A DNA stretch of 64,000 bases from Mycobacterium neglectum (GCF_002591975.1 NZ_NVQE01000022.1:1-64000); one strand, 5' to 3'. Counted from the first letter of the stretch, positions 40,003 to 50,388 are shown. Translations and numbers: made by a program. Notes: generated by a model from the sequence alone, not told the origin.

Positions 40003-41772
40003 ATGGACGTGCGAGCGCAGGTGTCGCACATGAATCAGGACGCGCGGGAGGCTCTCGCACGACGCATCAGGTCTCGTCTCTCACACGGCGACGGGCAGGC
40101 AGCTGATCACGACGTGAGCATCGTCGGCGGAGGTGTGGCCGCTCTCACGCTGGCACTGGAGCTCCACTTGTCGCGTCCGACCACCCGAATCATGATCATC
40201 GAACCGAACGTCCACCCGGTACCCGAGATCACCCACACGGTCGGCGAGTCGACGGTCGAGGTCTCGGCGCACTACTTGCGCGACCGACTTGCGTTGGGGG
40301 ACCACCTGAGCTCCGCGCAGCTCCGCAAGATGGGGCTGCGCATGTTCTTCTCGCACGACGGAAACACCGACATCGCGCAGCGGATGGAACTCGGCGGTTC
40401 GTCGTTCGTACCGCAGGTTACGTACCAGATCGACCGCGGCAGATTGGAAAACGAGCTCACCCGGCGTTGCATCGCGGCCGGAGTCGAGATCGTTCGTGGT
40501 CGAGTCCGGTCCGTCGAGCTGGCCACTGGGGACGGTCCGCACGTCATCGTTAGCCAAGCCGGGGACACCGTCACGCGGACGACGGCGCGGTGGGTGGTCG
40601 ACGCATCGGGCCGAAACCGAATGCTGCCCCGGCAATTGGACCTCAAGCAGGCCAACGAACACGATTGCAGCGCAGCATGGTTCCGCGTCGCCACCGAGAT
40701 CGACATCGGCCGATGGACCGACGACCCGACGTGGCAGGGCCGTCTCACCGAGGGCGACCGGGCGATGTCCACCAATCACCTCATGGGCGAGGGCTACTGG
40801 GTGTGGCTCATTCGACTGGCCTCCGGCGCCACCAGCGTCGGTATCGTCGCTGACCCCGCGTTCCACGCGTTCGATGAATTCAACACCCTGGCCAGGGCTC
40901 AGGCGTGGCTTCGTGAACACGAGCCGCAGTGCGCGGCGGTCCTGGCCGAGCACGCTGATCTGATCGTGGACTTCCGCGTCATGAAGAAGTACAGCCACGG
41001 CGCGACAAAGGCTTTCGACGGCCGCGACCGATGGTGCCTCACAGGCGATGCGGGCGTCTTTCTGGATCCGTTGTACTCGTCAGGACTGGACCTGGTCGCG
41101 ATCGGCAACGGCTTGATCACCGACATGGTCACCCGACAGCTCGACGGTGAGGACATCGTCGCGCGGGCACAGATCAGCGACTCCCTATTCCGGTCGCTGA
41201 GCGATATGTGGCTCGCCGTGTATCAAGACCAGTACATCTTGATGGGTGCGCCGACCGTGATGTCGGCGAAGGTCGTCTGGGATGTCGCGTTCTACTGGGG
41301 ATTCATCGGTCTTCTCTACATGAACGGCAGGTTCGTCAGCCTCGCCGACGATCCCGAGTTCGTTCCGCATCTGGAAGGGCTCATCGCGCTGAGTAATCGC
41401 GTCCAGCGATTCTTCCGAGAGTGGGCCGCAGTGGAGACAGGCACTCCCTCGGCATCCTTCGTCGACTTGTACGCGCCGCTGAACTTCATGGTGACGCTGC
41501 ACGCGGCGATGACGGAGACGAACCAGGACTTCGCCGAGCAGTTCGACGCCAATTCCCGCCTGCTCCACCGGCTGGCCGGGCAGCTTGTCGAGACCGTCCT
41601 CGCGGAGAAGCACTCAATGTTCGGAGACGACGACGCTATGCGGCAACTGCAAGCCTGGCAACAGGATTCGCTGCTCCGGCAATTGCGCTCGGCCTACCGG
41701 CAGGATCAAGCGACCGACCCCATCAGCGGCGGCTGGATCGTCACCACCTCACCGACGCTTCAGCCGAGTTGA
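40003..41772 (+). CDS. Flavin-dependent halogenase-like oxidoreductase
   Basis: A 589-residue FAD protein of the tryptophan-halogenase-like superfamily. It has DVSIVGGGVAALTLALEL (FAD site), HTVGESTVEVSAHYL, GYWVWLIRL (about residue 265) and FLDPLYSSGLDLVAIG (about 355). The last matches the FxDPxxSxG segment of flavin halogenases. The halogenase hallmark WxWxIP is nearly kept, but the Pro is Arg (WVWLIR). It starts at ATG after GGGAAGGAACGG. Its stop overlaps an in-frame TTG of the PKS gene, so it is in the same operon. Halogenation of the polyketide is possible; a non-halogenating flavin oxidation is the alternative. Confidence 0.72.
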   Translation: MDVRAQVSHMNQDAREALARRIRSRLSHGDGQAADHDVSIVGGGVAALTLALELHLSRPTTRIMIIEPNVHPVPEITHTVGESTVEVSAHYLRDRLALGDHLSSAQLRKMGLRMFFSHDGNTDIAQRMELGGSSFVPQVTYQIDRGRLENELTRRCIAAGVEIVRGRVRSVELATGDGPHVIVSQAGDTVTRTTARWVVDASGRNRMLPRQLDLKQANEHDCSAAWFRVATEIDIGRWTDDPTWQGRLTEGDRAMSTNHLMGEGYWVWLIRLASGATSVGIVADPAFHAFDEFNTLARAQAWLREHEPQCAAVLAEHADLIVDFRVMKKYSHGATKAFDGRDRWCLTGDAGVFLDPLYSSGLDLVAIGNGLITDMVTRQLDGEDIVARAQISDSLFRSLSDMWLAVYQDQYILMGAPTVMSAKVVWDVAFYWGFIGLLYMNGRFVSLADDPEFVPHLEGLIALSNRVQRFFREWAAVETGTPSASFVDLYAPLNFMVTLHAAMTETNQDFAEQFDANSRLLHRLAGQLVETVLAEKHSMFGDDDAMRQLQAWQQDSLLRQLRSAYRQDQATDPISGGWIVTTSPTLQPS

Positions 41773-41783
41773 CCCAGACAGCA

Positions 41784-44700
41784 ATGCTCACCGAAGGCCC
41801 CAACCACGAGCCGTTGGCCATCGTCGGAATCGGATGCCGTCTCCCCGGCGGCGGCGACTCGGCGGAGACCCTCTGGCACCTGCTGTGCAACGAAACGGAC
41901 GCCACGTCCGTCGTTCCTGAAACACGCTGGCACGCAGGACGATATCACGATCCGAACCCGTCGAAGGTCGGCAAGATCGTCACCCGCCGAGGCGGATTCC
42001 TCACTGAGATCGACCAATTCGATCCGCAGTTCTTCGGGATGTCGCCCCGGGAAGCGCACTCACTCGATCCGCAGCAGCGTCTGCTACTGCATGCCGCGTG
42101 GGAGGCGCTGGAGGATGGGGGGATACCCGCCGACGAATTGGCCGGTACCGACGTCGGCGTGTTCATCGGCGGCTTCACGCTCGATTACCAACTGCTGCAG
42201 AATCAGGGCCGCACGAGTCGCTACCGGTTCAAGCCGCATTCGGCCACCGGGATGATGATGACGATGCTGGCGAACCGGATTTCGCACGCGTTCGACTTTC
42301 GCGGACCCAGCATGACGATCGACACGGCGTGTTCCGGCTCGCTCGTCGCGGTGCACCTGGCGGCCAACAGCATCTGGAACGGCGAGTGTGAACTGGCCCT
42401 CGCCGGCGGTGTGAACATCATGATCGGTCCCAACACGGCCATCGCGGAATCGAAGAGCGGGTTCCTCAGTCCCGAAGGACGTTCCAAGGCGTTCGACGAC
42501 TCCGCAGACGGCTATGCGCGCGGAGAAGGCGGTGCCATCGTCGTCATCAAGCCGCTCCAACGGGCAGTCGACGACGGCGACGAGATCTACGCGCAGATCC
42601 TCGGCACCGCGGTGTCGCAGGACGGGCACACCGACGGCATCACCGTGCCTCGCGAGGAGGCTCAAGAAGCTGCGATCACCACCGCGCTCAGACGCGCCGG
42701 TGTCGATCCGACCGAGGTCGGCTACGTCGAAGCGCACGGCACCGGGACTCCCGTCGGTGACCCCATCGAGATGCGGGCACTGGCGAGCGCCCTGACGCTG
42801 GATCGTCCGGCGAACTCGCCACTCCTCATCGGATCGATCAAGACCAACATCGGCCACTTGGAGGCCGGCGCAGGCGTTGCCGGCCTCATCAAAGCGGCGT
42901 TGATCGCCAAGCACGGGTTCATCCCGGCCAATCTGCATCTTCAGACTCCGACGCGCCACGTTTCGCTCGCGGATCTGAAGATCGACATTCCCGGGACGGG
43001 CCGCCCATTCCCCGCCTGCGAACGACGCGTGATCGGGGTGAACTCGTTTGGATTCGGGGGGACCAACGCGCATGTGGTGCTCGCCCAAGGGCCGGCTGCG
43101 GTCCGCTCCGCTGAACCGGAGCATCAACCGCAACCGTCGCCCACCGTGCTGCCGATCTCGGCGCGTAGCGAGGAGGCGCTGGTCGCGACGGCCGACCGGC
43201 TGGCCCGGCACCTCGCCGCACACCCCGACATCACGCTGTCGGACCTGGGATACACGCTCGGCCAACGACGCACGCACCTGAACCACCGTCATACCGTGAT
43301 CGCCGACAGCATTGTCGATGCGCGAGAACAACTTCAAGTCCTCGCCTCGGGCGGGGTTAGCTCGACGGGTCGCGCTGCATCCACCGCGCCGAAGCTCGCC
43401 TTCGTGTGCTCCGGCATGGGTCCGCAGTGGTGGCAGATGTGCCGCGGGCTACTCGATTCCTCTCCCGCTTTCCCCGCGTTCGCCGAAAGCATCGAGCGCA
43501 GTGACCGGGAGCTGTCCCGGCACACGGACTGGTCTCTCATCGACGAACTACGGCGCGACGAGACGCGCTCCCGCATGGCGGAGACGGAGATCGCACAGCC
43601 TGCCAACTTCGCCATCCAGGTCGCGCTGGCCGAGCAGCTGGCGCAGTTCGGGATCAGACCTGATGCCGTGATCGGGCACAGCGCCGGTGAAGTGGCCGCT
43701 CACCATCTGGCGGGACTGCTCACCTTCGAGCAGGCCGTCGAGGTGATCTACCACCGCAGCCGACTCCAGCAGCGCACCAGCGGGCAAGGCCGGATGCTCG
43801 CCGTCGGCCTCGACGCCGACGCCCTTACGCAGACGATCGACGGCAAGGCGCTCGATGAGTTCGGACGCCTGGTGTCGGTGGCCGCGATCAACAGCCCGTC
43901 GGCGGTGACCATCGCAGGCGACAGCGACCTGCTCGACGACATCGCCCGGCAGTTGGATGAGGCCGGGATCTTCAACCGGTGGCTGTCCGTGAAGGTGCCC
44001 TACCACACGCACTACATGGACGCGGTGAAGGATGACCTCTTCACCGCATTTGAGAGCCTGTCGTCGAAAGCGGCTGCGCTCCCGCTGTATTCGACGGTTA
44101 CCGGCGAACAGCTGGAGGGCTACCAGGCGGGTGCCGCCTACTGGTGGCAGAACACGCGCGCCACCGTCCTGTTCGAACCGGCGATACGCCGGATGATCGA
44201 CGACGGATACACCCACTTCGTCGAGTTGGGGCCCCATCCCGTGCTCGCGGCGTCGATCTTGGAAACCGCTGGCAAGCAGCGGGTCTCCGTAATGGCGACC
44301 CAGCGCCGCGGTCACGATGACCGCCGCACACTGCTGAGTAGTGTCTGCGCACTGCACTGCCAGGGCTATGACGTTGCTTGGGGCGCGCTCAGTCCGCGAG
44401 ATGGCGCCCGGCCCGTCAGACTCCCGTCCTACCCGTGGCAGACGAGGCGCTTCTGGAACGAGACCACCGAAGCGGTGGAGTCGCTGTTCTACAACCCGGT
44501 GCATCCGCTACTCGGGCAACCGGTCAGCGCCGTTCATCCCACCTGGGAAGCCGAACTGAGCACAGTTCTCAACACATTCCTCGCGGATCACCAGATCCAG
44601 GGAAGCGTGGTCGTGCCTGGGGCGGTGTACATCGAAATGGCGCTCGCCGCAGGCAAAGAGACCTACGGATCGAATCACAGCGTGGACAATCTCGTGCTCC

Positions 44701-47327
44701 ACCGCGCCGTCATACTCGACGACATCTGCGACCCGATCCTCAGGACCACCCTCAACGAGGACACCGGCGCGCTGGAGTTCGCCGCCTTCACGGCAACCGC
44801 CGAAGGGGAATCCAAATGGATGGTCACGGCGACCGCGGAACTCAACACGCTTCCCACGGCCCCACGGCGTCACGACCGGCCGGACGACATCGAGACGACC
44901 ACCTCCATCGGAGGCGAGGACTTCTACGCCCGCACCCAGGCCATCGGTTTCGACTACGGCGACGCGTTCCGATCCGTCCAGGGCGTGACCGCCGGAGAGG
45001 ACTGGGCGGTCGCAGACATCACGATCCCAGATGCGATCGCCGATGAGCTAGCCCAGTATCGATTCCATCCGGCGCTCGTCGACGGTGCTTTTCAAACACT
45101 CTTCGCCGCACCGTTTCTCGGGCAGGAGGAAAGCGAGGATCCCTTCCTGCCGTCGAGGATTCGGCACTGCGCGATCTACGGGTCACCCGAAGACCGCATG
45201 CGAGCTCACGTGCACGTCGTGTCGGCGACCAGACAGGAGGTCGAGTGCGATATCACGGTCACCGACCCTGCCGGAAGGCTGCTCGCCGTATTCGACGGCT
45301 TCTCCGTGCAGTCGCTGAGCACCTCGGCAGGTATGTCGACCGACCGTATCGACAAGGGGCTGTACGAGATTCAATGGTGTGCAACCTCCGATGAGATGAA
45401 TTCCCTTGCGCACGAATCGCGCGAGGTGAGGGCGGCGGGTTCCTGGCTGGTATTCGTCGATGCGACCGGTGTGGGCGCCGCCGTCGCGGAAGACCTCCGG
45501 GCCCGCGGCCACCGTGTCCGCACCGTCGAACACCAATCGGTCGATGAGCTCACCGAGGTCGACGGGGATTACGTGTTGAATACGCGGCGCCCCGGCCAGA
45601 TGACAGACCTGATCAAACACGTCAGCGCCGACGGCGGCCTCACGGGGATCGTCGACTGCTGGCCCATCGACATGACTTCCAGCGACGCCGAGAACTATCG
45701 GCTGGGCGCGTTCACCATCCTGCGTCTCGTCAAGGCCCTTGCCGAGCACGACGCAGGCAGACCGCGGCTCTACCTCGTCACCGCCAATGCACAACAGACA
45801 CCAGGAACTCAACCGCCGGCGGTCGACCAGGCCGCCATCTGGGGGCTGGGCAGAGTCATCGGTCACCAGGAGTTCTCCGAATTCTGGGGCGGCCTCATCG
45901 ACATCGACGGCGAGGACGACCGAGCCCACACGGGCGAGCGCATCTGCGGGCACGTTCTCGGCGGCGGCATCGAAGATCAGATCGCGATCCGCGGCCGAAC
46001 GACGTTCGTCGCGCGCCTGCGGCCATGCGCCGGCCTGACGAAGCCGTTCCCCACCAAGCTCACACCGGACGCGACCTATGTCGTCACAGGCGGAGCCGGA
46101 GCGCTCGGCCGCATCGTGGCCACCTATCTGGCCGAACGTGGAGCGCGGCACATCACGCTGTTGGGTCGAAGCGCGCTTCCCCCAAGAACGCGCTGGCCGG
46201 AGTTGACCGAGGAAGATCCCCACTTCGCGACCGTCGCCACGATTCGGGCGATCGAGCGTCTTGGTGTCCGAATCACCACCGCCAGTGTCGATGTCGCCGA
46301 TGCCGATCAGGTGACGACGTGGATGAGCGAGCACATCCGAGACGGCGGTAGGCCGGTCCGCGGAATCATTCATGCGGCTGGGTCGGTCAACGACCAACTA
46401 CTCGTCAACACGAGCGAATTCGACTTCGCTGCGGTGATGGCGCCCAAGGTCACCGGCACTCGCGTACTGCACGATGCCTTCGGCGACCATGACCTGGAGT
46501 TCTTCGTCATGTTCGGCTCGGCGGGGTCGACCATCGCCTCGCCGGGACAGGGGAACTATGCCGCTGCCAACGCGTTCCTCGATGCTTTCGCCCACTACCG
46601 CCGGGCGCAGGGCCTCCCGGCACTCACGATCGGATGGGGTCCGTGGTCGGTGGGAATGGTCGAGGATCTCAAGCTGGAGAGGGTCTATGCGCAGCGGGGC
46701 ATCGAGCTGATCACCCCCGCGGTGGGTGCGCGGATCCTTGATCGGCTCATCAACCAGACGGTGCCCAACGTCGTGGCCATCAGTGCCGACTGGCACCGAG
46801 CGCGTCACGCCGGGCTCGGCGGACGGCTGCCGCCGGTGTTCGCAGATCTCGGTGCGGCCGACACGGCCTCTGCTGTTACCGATGCGCCCGGATCGGTGCT
46901 CGATATCCTCGCGGTCACTGCAGAAGCAGACAGACCTGCCGTGGTCGCCGAACATATCCAGGAGATCGTTGCCGCCGTCTTCGATTGCGCCGTAACAGAC
47001 TTCGATCCCGATGACATGCTGGACGACATTGGGCTGGACTCCATGATGGCGATGGAGTTCCGGTTGAGGATCAACACGATGTTCTCGATCGATGTCCCGG
47101 TGCTCGAGATTCTCCGAGGCGTCAGTGTGAACTCCTTGACCCGTCGAGTGCTCGCCGACCTCCGCTCGATTCACGGTGATGTGCAGATCACGGAACTTGC
47201 ACCACCCACCGTCGTCAACGACGACATGGACCAGCTGATGGACGAACTATCGGAGGCCGACCTGCGAGAGCTGTTGGCTGAACTGGAGATACCGTCCCAA
47301 CCGAAAGCGGGAGGGACACACTCGTGA
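41784..47327 (+). CDS. Type I polyketide synthase, KS-AT-DH-KR-ACP, no thioesterase
   Basis: A 1847-residue single-module synthase. KS: DTACSGS (Cys about residue 182), HGTGTPVGDP and NIGHLEAG. AT: GHSAGEVAAHH (Ser about 631) with the specificity region VPYHTHYMD. DH: LADHQIQGSVVVPG (His about 935) and HPALVDGAF (Asp). A structural half-KR follows, then KR with GGAGALG and GQGNYAAAN (Tyr about 1591). ACP: IGLDSMMAMEF (Ser about 1751). A 40-residue acidic helical tail (QLMDELSEADLRELLAELE) follows instead of a thioesterase; no ER. It may work iteratively and hand over its chain to a partner. ATG 41784 is chosen; a TTG at 41769 overlapping the halogenase stop is possible. Product unknown. Confidence 0.9.
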   Translation: MLTEGPNHEPLAIVGIGCRLPGGGDSAETLWHLLCNETDATSVVPETRWHAGRYHDPNPSKVGKIVTRRGGFLTEIDQFDPQFFGMSPREAHSLDPQQRLLLHAAWEALEDGGIPADELAGTDVGVFIGGFTLDYQLLQNQGRTSRYRFKPHSATGMMMTMLANRISHAFDFRGPSMTIDTACSGSLVAVHLAANSIWNGECELALAGGVNIMIGPNTAIAESKSGFLSPEGRSKAFDDSADGYARGEGGAIVVIKPLQRAVDDGDEIYAQILGTAVSQDGHTDGITVPREEAQEAAITTALRRAGVDPTEVGYVEAHGTGTPVGDPIEMRALASALTLDRPANSPLLIGSIKTNIGHLEAGAGVAGLIKAALIAKHGFIPANLHLQTPTRHVSLADLKIDIPGTGRPFPACERRVIGVNSFGFGGTNAHVVLAQGPAAVRSAEPEHQPQPSPTVLPISARSEEALVATADRLARHLAAHPDITLSDLGYTLGQRRTHLNHRHTVIADSIVDAREQLQVLASGGVSSTGRAASTAPKLAFVCSGMGPQWWQMCRGLLDSSPAFPAFAESIERSDRELSRHTDWSLIDELRRDETRSRMAETEIAQPANFAIQVALAEQLAQFGIRPDAVIGHSAGEVAAHHLAGLLTFEQAVEVIYHRSRLQQRTSGQGRMLAVGLDADALTQTIDGKALDEFGRLVSVAAINSPSAVTIAGDSDLLDDIARQLDEAGIFNRWLSVKVPYHTHYMDAVKDDLFTAFESLSSKAAALPLYSTVTGEQLEGYQAGAAYWWQNTRATVLFEPAIRRMIDDGYTHFVELGPHPVLAASILETAGKQRVSVMATQRRGHDDRRTLLSSVCALHCQGYDVAWGALSPRDGARPVRLPSYPWQTRRFWNETTEAVESLFYNPVHPLLGQPVSAVHPTWEAELSTVLNTFLADHQIQGSVVVPGAVYIEMALAAGKETYGSNHSVDNLVLHRAVILDDICDPILRTTLNEDTGALEFAAFTATAEGESKWMVTATAELNTLPTAPRRHDRPDDIETTTSIGGEDFYARTQAIGFDYGDAFRSVQGVTAGEDWAVADITIPDAIADELAQYRFHPALVDGAFQTLFAAPFLGQEESEDPFLPSRIRHCAIYGSPEDRMRAHVHVVSATRQEVECDITVTDPAGRLLAVFDGFSVQSLSTSAGMSTDRIDKGLYEIQWCATSDEMNSLAHESREVRAAGSWLVFVDATGVGAAVAEDLRARGHRVRTVEHQSVDELTEVDGDYVLNTRRPGQMTDLIKHVSADGGLTGIVDCWPIDMTSSDAENYRLGAFTILRLVKALAEHDAGRPRLYLVTANAQQTPGTQPPAVDQAAIWGLGRVIGHQEFSEFWGGLIDIDGEDDRAHTGERICGHVLGGGIEDQIAIRGRTTFVARLRPCAGLTKPFPTKLTPDATYVVTGGAGALGRIVATYLAERGARHITLLGRSALPPRTRWPELTEEDPHFATVATIRAIERLGVRITTASVDVADADQVTTWMSEHIRDGGRPVRGIIHAAGSVNDQLLVNTSEFDFAAVMAPKVTGTRVLHDAFGDHDLEFFVMFGSAGSTIASPGQGNYAAANAFLDAFAHYRRAQGLPALTIGWGPWSVGMVEDLKLERVYAQRGIELITPAVGARILDRLINQTVPNVVAISADWHRARHAGLGGRLPPVFADLGAADTASAVTDAPGSVLDILAVTAEADRPAVVAEHIQEIVAAVFDCAVTDFDPDDMLDDIGLDSMMAMEFRLRINTMFSIDVPVLEILRGVSVNSLTRRVLADLRSIHGDVQITELAPPTVVNDDMDQLMDELSEADLRELLAELEIPSQPKAGGTHS

Positions 47328-48160
47328 CTTCCGCCGTGAGCGTGCGCGGTTTGGCGAAGACCTACGGACGGCTGCACGCGGTGCAGGATCTGGATCTCGA
47401 CGTCGGCTACGGCGAGATCTTCGCGATCCTCGGTCCCAATGGCGCGGGCAAGTCGACGACGATAGAAATTCTGGAGGGCCATCGCAAGCGCGACGCCGGT
47501 GAGGTGCGCGTCCTGGGCGAAGACCCTGGCACTGCGGGACGGGGCTGGCGCGCCAGGATCGGCATCGTGCTGCAGGAGTCCAACGATTTCGGGATGCTGA
47601 CCGTCCTGGAGACCGCCCGGATGTTCGCGAAGTGCTACGGCGCGGCCAGGGGCCCAGAGGAGCTACTCGAACTCGTGGGGCTCACTTCGACATCTGGTTC
47701 GAGGGTCAGGACGCTCTCCGGCGGACAGCGGCGCCGGCTCGACGTCGCCCTCGGCATCATCGCGAAACCCGAGCTGCTGTTCCTGGACGAACCGACCACC
47801 GGGTTCGATCCTGAAGCGAGACGGCAGTTCTGGGATCTCATCAGGCTCCTGGCCGACGACGGCACCGCCATTCTGCTGACGACTCACTACCTGGAGGAGG
47901 CCGCCGCTCTTGCGGACCGCGTCGCCGTCATCGCCAAAGGTCGAGTGGCCGCACTGGATTCGCCTGCACGGTTGACCGCACACGTGGATTCAGCGGCCAC
48001 CGTGCGGTGGGTGGAAGGCCACGAGGTCCATGTCGCGGTCACCGATCGCCCCACCGAGCTGATCAGGCAGCGATCGTCGAGGGGCGCGGAACTGACGCAG
48101 CTCACCGTCACACGGCCCACCCTCGAAGACGCGTATCTGGCGCTGATCGGCGTGACGTGA
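47324..48160 (+). CDS. DrrA-like ABC exporter ATPase
   Basis: A 278-residue ATPase: Walker A GPNGAGKSTT, a Q-loop in GIVLQESNDFGMLTV, signature LSGGQRRRLDVAL, Walker B LLFLDEPTTGFDP and H-loop LTTHYLEEAAAL. It starts at GTG overlapping the PKS stop by 4 nt and shares bases with the permease ATG. The pair resembles DrrAB-type drug or lipid exporters and probably moves the cluster product across the membrane. Confidence 0.88.
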   Translation: MTSAVSVRGLAKTYGRLHAVQDLDLDVGYGEIFAILGPNGAGKSTTIEILEGHRKRDAGEVRVLGEDPGTAGRGWRARIGIVLQESNDFGMLTVLETARMFAKCYGAARGPEELLELVGLTSTSGSRVRTLSGGQRRRLDVALGIIAKPELLFLDEPTTGFDPEARRQFWDLIRLLADDGTAILLTTHYLEEAAALADRVAVIAKGRVAALDSPARLTAHVDSAATVRWVEGHEVHVAVTDRPTELIRQRSSRGAELTQLTVTRPTLEDAYLALIGVT

Positions 48161-49011
48161 TGGCGATCGAATCGGCGGAGACCCGGCCCCGACACCGCGC
48201 GGATGAGGCGGAGTCAAACCTTCCGTCGACGATACGGATCGGATTGTCACGGATCATCCCCGAGCTGAAGATGTTCTACCGCCGCCCTGAGCAGCTGGCT
48301 CTCACTTTCACGATGCCTGCGGTGATCTGCCTGCTGTTGGGGGCCATCTTCTCGGCGAAGGTGCCCGGCACCGAGATCAGTACCGGCTCGGTGATCGCAG
48401 CGAGCATGCTCGCCTATGGAATTCTTTCGACCTCGTTCATCAACCTCGGCATCGGCATCGCTGCCGACCGAGAGACCGGTGCGTTGAGGCGCCTGCGCGG
48501 AACTCCTGCGACCGCGTCGTCGTATTTCATCGGGAAGATCGCGCTGGTGGCTATCGCGAGTCTTGCCGAGGCCGTCATCATCCTGCTGTTGGGCGTACTG
48601 GTTTTCCGGCTCCACCTACCCGCGGACCTGTTCGGATGGTTCACGTTCGGATGGGTGTTCATCCTGGGCATCATCAGCTGCTCACTACTGGGCATCTTCG
48701 TCAGCAACCTTGCGAGCAATGCCGTTTCGGCAGCGGTCATCACCAACGGCCCGGCTGTCGGTTTGCAGTTCATATCAGGCACTTACGTGCCGCTCATGTT
48801 GTTGCCGACGTGGATGTTGATCGTCGGATCGTTCTTTCCGGTCAAATGGATGGCCCAGGGGTTCCGGTCGGTGCTGTTGCCGCCGCAGATGGCTGCCTTC
48901 GAACCGGCTGGCAGCTGGGAACATTGGCGGATCTTCCTGGTCCTGACCGCGTGGAGCATCGTCGGTCTGCTGGCGTGCCTGCGCGTGTTCCGCTGGTCCG
49001 ATAGGAACTGA
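48160..49011 (+). CDS. DrrB-like ABC-2 type exporter permease
   Basis: A 283-residue ABC-2 permease with six predicted helices: PAVICLLLGAIFSAKVPG at the first, the ADRETGALRRLRGTPATASSY loop characteristic of ABC-2 permeases, and FISGTYVPLMLLPTW near the end. It overlaps the ATPase by 3 nt (TGATG context). Together they form the exporter of the PKS cluster. Confidence 0.87.
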   Translation: MAIESAETRPRHRADEAESNLPSTIRIGLSRIIPELKMFYRRPEQLALTFTMPAVICLLLGAIFSAKVPGTEISTGSVIAASMLAYGILSTSFINLGIGIAADRETGALRRLRGTPATASSYFIGKIALVAIASLAEAVIILLLGVLVFRLHLPADLFGWFTFGWVFILGIISCSLLGIFVSNLASNAVSAAVITNGPAVGLQFISGTYVPLMLLPTWMLIVGSFFPVKWMAQGFRSVLLPPQMAAFEPAGSWEHWRIFLVLTAWSIVGLLACLRVFRWSDRN

Positions 49012-49023
49012 CAGGAACCCTCC

Positions 49024-50388
49024 ATGCCACCCCTGCTCACGATCACCTCACACTTCTTCCTGCAGATTGCCGTCATCCTCCTGACCTACCGCCTGCTCTG
49101 GCCGTTGTTCCGCCGACTCGCCCAGGTGCAAGTGGTCGCCATCATGGTGGCCGGATTCCTTCTCGGCCCTTCGGTATTGGGGGCGATCTGGCCCGCTGCG
49201 CAGCAATGGTTGTTCCCCACGACGCTGAGCATCGGCGCCGAAACGTTCACCCATCCGAACCTCACGGTCATCTACGTCGTCGGCCAACTCGGGCTCGTGC
49301 TCTACATGTTCCTGGTGGGAGCGTCGTTCAAGCTGGACATCCTCGGTGCGCACGTCCGGCAGGCGGGTATCACCTCGGCCGCAGGCATCGGCGTCCCGCT
49401 GGTCTTCGGCGGTGTCATCGGATGGTGGATGGTGAGTATCGGCGGATACTTCACGGACGAGGTCGTGCCCTGGCAGGGCGGTCTGTTCGTCGCAGCCGCC
49501 GTGGCCATTACGGCGTTTCCGATGCTGGCGTGGATCATCTGCGACTCAGGTCTGCTCAATACGCGGTTGGGGACGATGGCGTTGTCTTGCGCCGCCGTCG
49601 ACGACGCATGCGCCTGGGTCCTCCTTGCGACGGTGGTGGCGACGGCCAAGGGGAGTCTGTTCGGCGCGCTGCTGGCCGTCGGAGGCGGGCTGGCCTATCT
49701 GCTGTTCATGGTCTACGTCGGCCGCCCGCTGCTCGCGAGACTGGAGACATGGACGCCGCCCCGTGCCGACGTTGAACGCACCGGCGGGTTACCGATCTCC
49801 CATCTCACCGTTGTTCTCCTCGTCCTGCTGACCGCGAGTTGGTTCACCGATGTGGTCGGAATCTATTCCGTCTTCGGTGCTTTCGTGGCCGGCGCCGTCA
49901 TGCCGCGCGGCGCGCTGCTGGATGCGATTCGCGATCGGTTCGAACCGCTGGTCGCGTACCTGCTGTTGCCCGCGTTCTTCATCTACTCAGGGCTGAACAC
50001 TCAGCTCACACTGATCCTGGACCCATCCACTCTGCTGATGGCGGGTGTCGTGCTCGTCGCGTCCTTCGCCGCGAAGTTCGGTGCGATCGGACTGGCTGCG
50101 CGCTGGCAGGGTATGAGTTGGTACGAGGCCGGTTCGATGGGGGCACTCGCCAACGCGCGCGGACTGATGGAACTCATCCTGCTCAACATCGGATTCGAAG
50201 CGGGACTCATCTCGGGGAAGCTCTACACGATCCTGGCGCTCATGACGATCATCACGACGTTCGTGGCCACACCGCTCCAGCGGCTGATCGAACGTCGCCT
50301 GGCGAGATCGGGCGCGAAGTTCGGCCCCGCAGGGGAAGAACCTCACGACGAGGCGATCCGCTATTCTGCTCCTCAAATTCCGCGGTAG
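49024..50388 (+). CDS. CPA2-family Na+(K+)/H+ antiporter
   Basis: A 454-residue protein with about 12-13 membrane helices. Family marks include AGFLLGPSVLGAIWP and the AAVDDACAWVLLATVV helix, whose Asp pair is the usual ion-binding feature of KefB/NapA-like exchangers, plus GALANARGLMELILLNIG. It begins 12 bp after the permease, so it is in the operon. CPA2 antiporters of this type recur next to secondary-metabolite genes, possibly for pH or ion balance or self-resistance. No C-terminal Rossmann/TrkA domain is present. Confidence 0.85.
   Translation: MPPLLTITSHFFLQIAVILLTYRLLWPLFRRLAQVQVVAIMVAGFLLGPSVLGAIWPAAQQWLFPTTLSIGAETFTHPNLTVIYVVGQLGLVLYMFLVGASFKLDILGAHVRQAGITSAAGIGVPLVFGGVIGWWMVSIGGYFTDEVVPWQGGLFVAAAVAITAFPMLAWIICDSGLLNTRLGTMALSCAAVDDACAWVLLATVVATAKGSLFGALLAVGGGLAYLLFMVYVGRPLLARLETWTPPRADVERTGGLPISHLTVVLLVLLTASWFTDVVGIYSVFGAFVAGAVMPRGALLDAIRDRFEPLVAYLLLPAFFIYSGLNTQLTLILDPSTLLMAGVVLVASFAAKFGAIGLAARWQGMSWYEAGSMGALANARGLMELILLNIGFEAGLISGKLYTILALMTIITTFVATPLQRLIERRLARSGAKFGPAGEEPHDEAIRYSAPQIPR

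Noticed and set aside
41421..41783. 121-codon N-terminal extension of the PKS reading frame
   Set aside because: It lies inside the halogenase-like gene in another frame, is Arg/Pro/His rich, and precedes the normal KS start by an unusual length.
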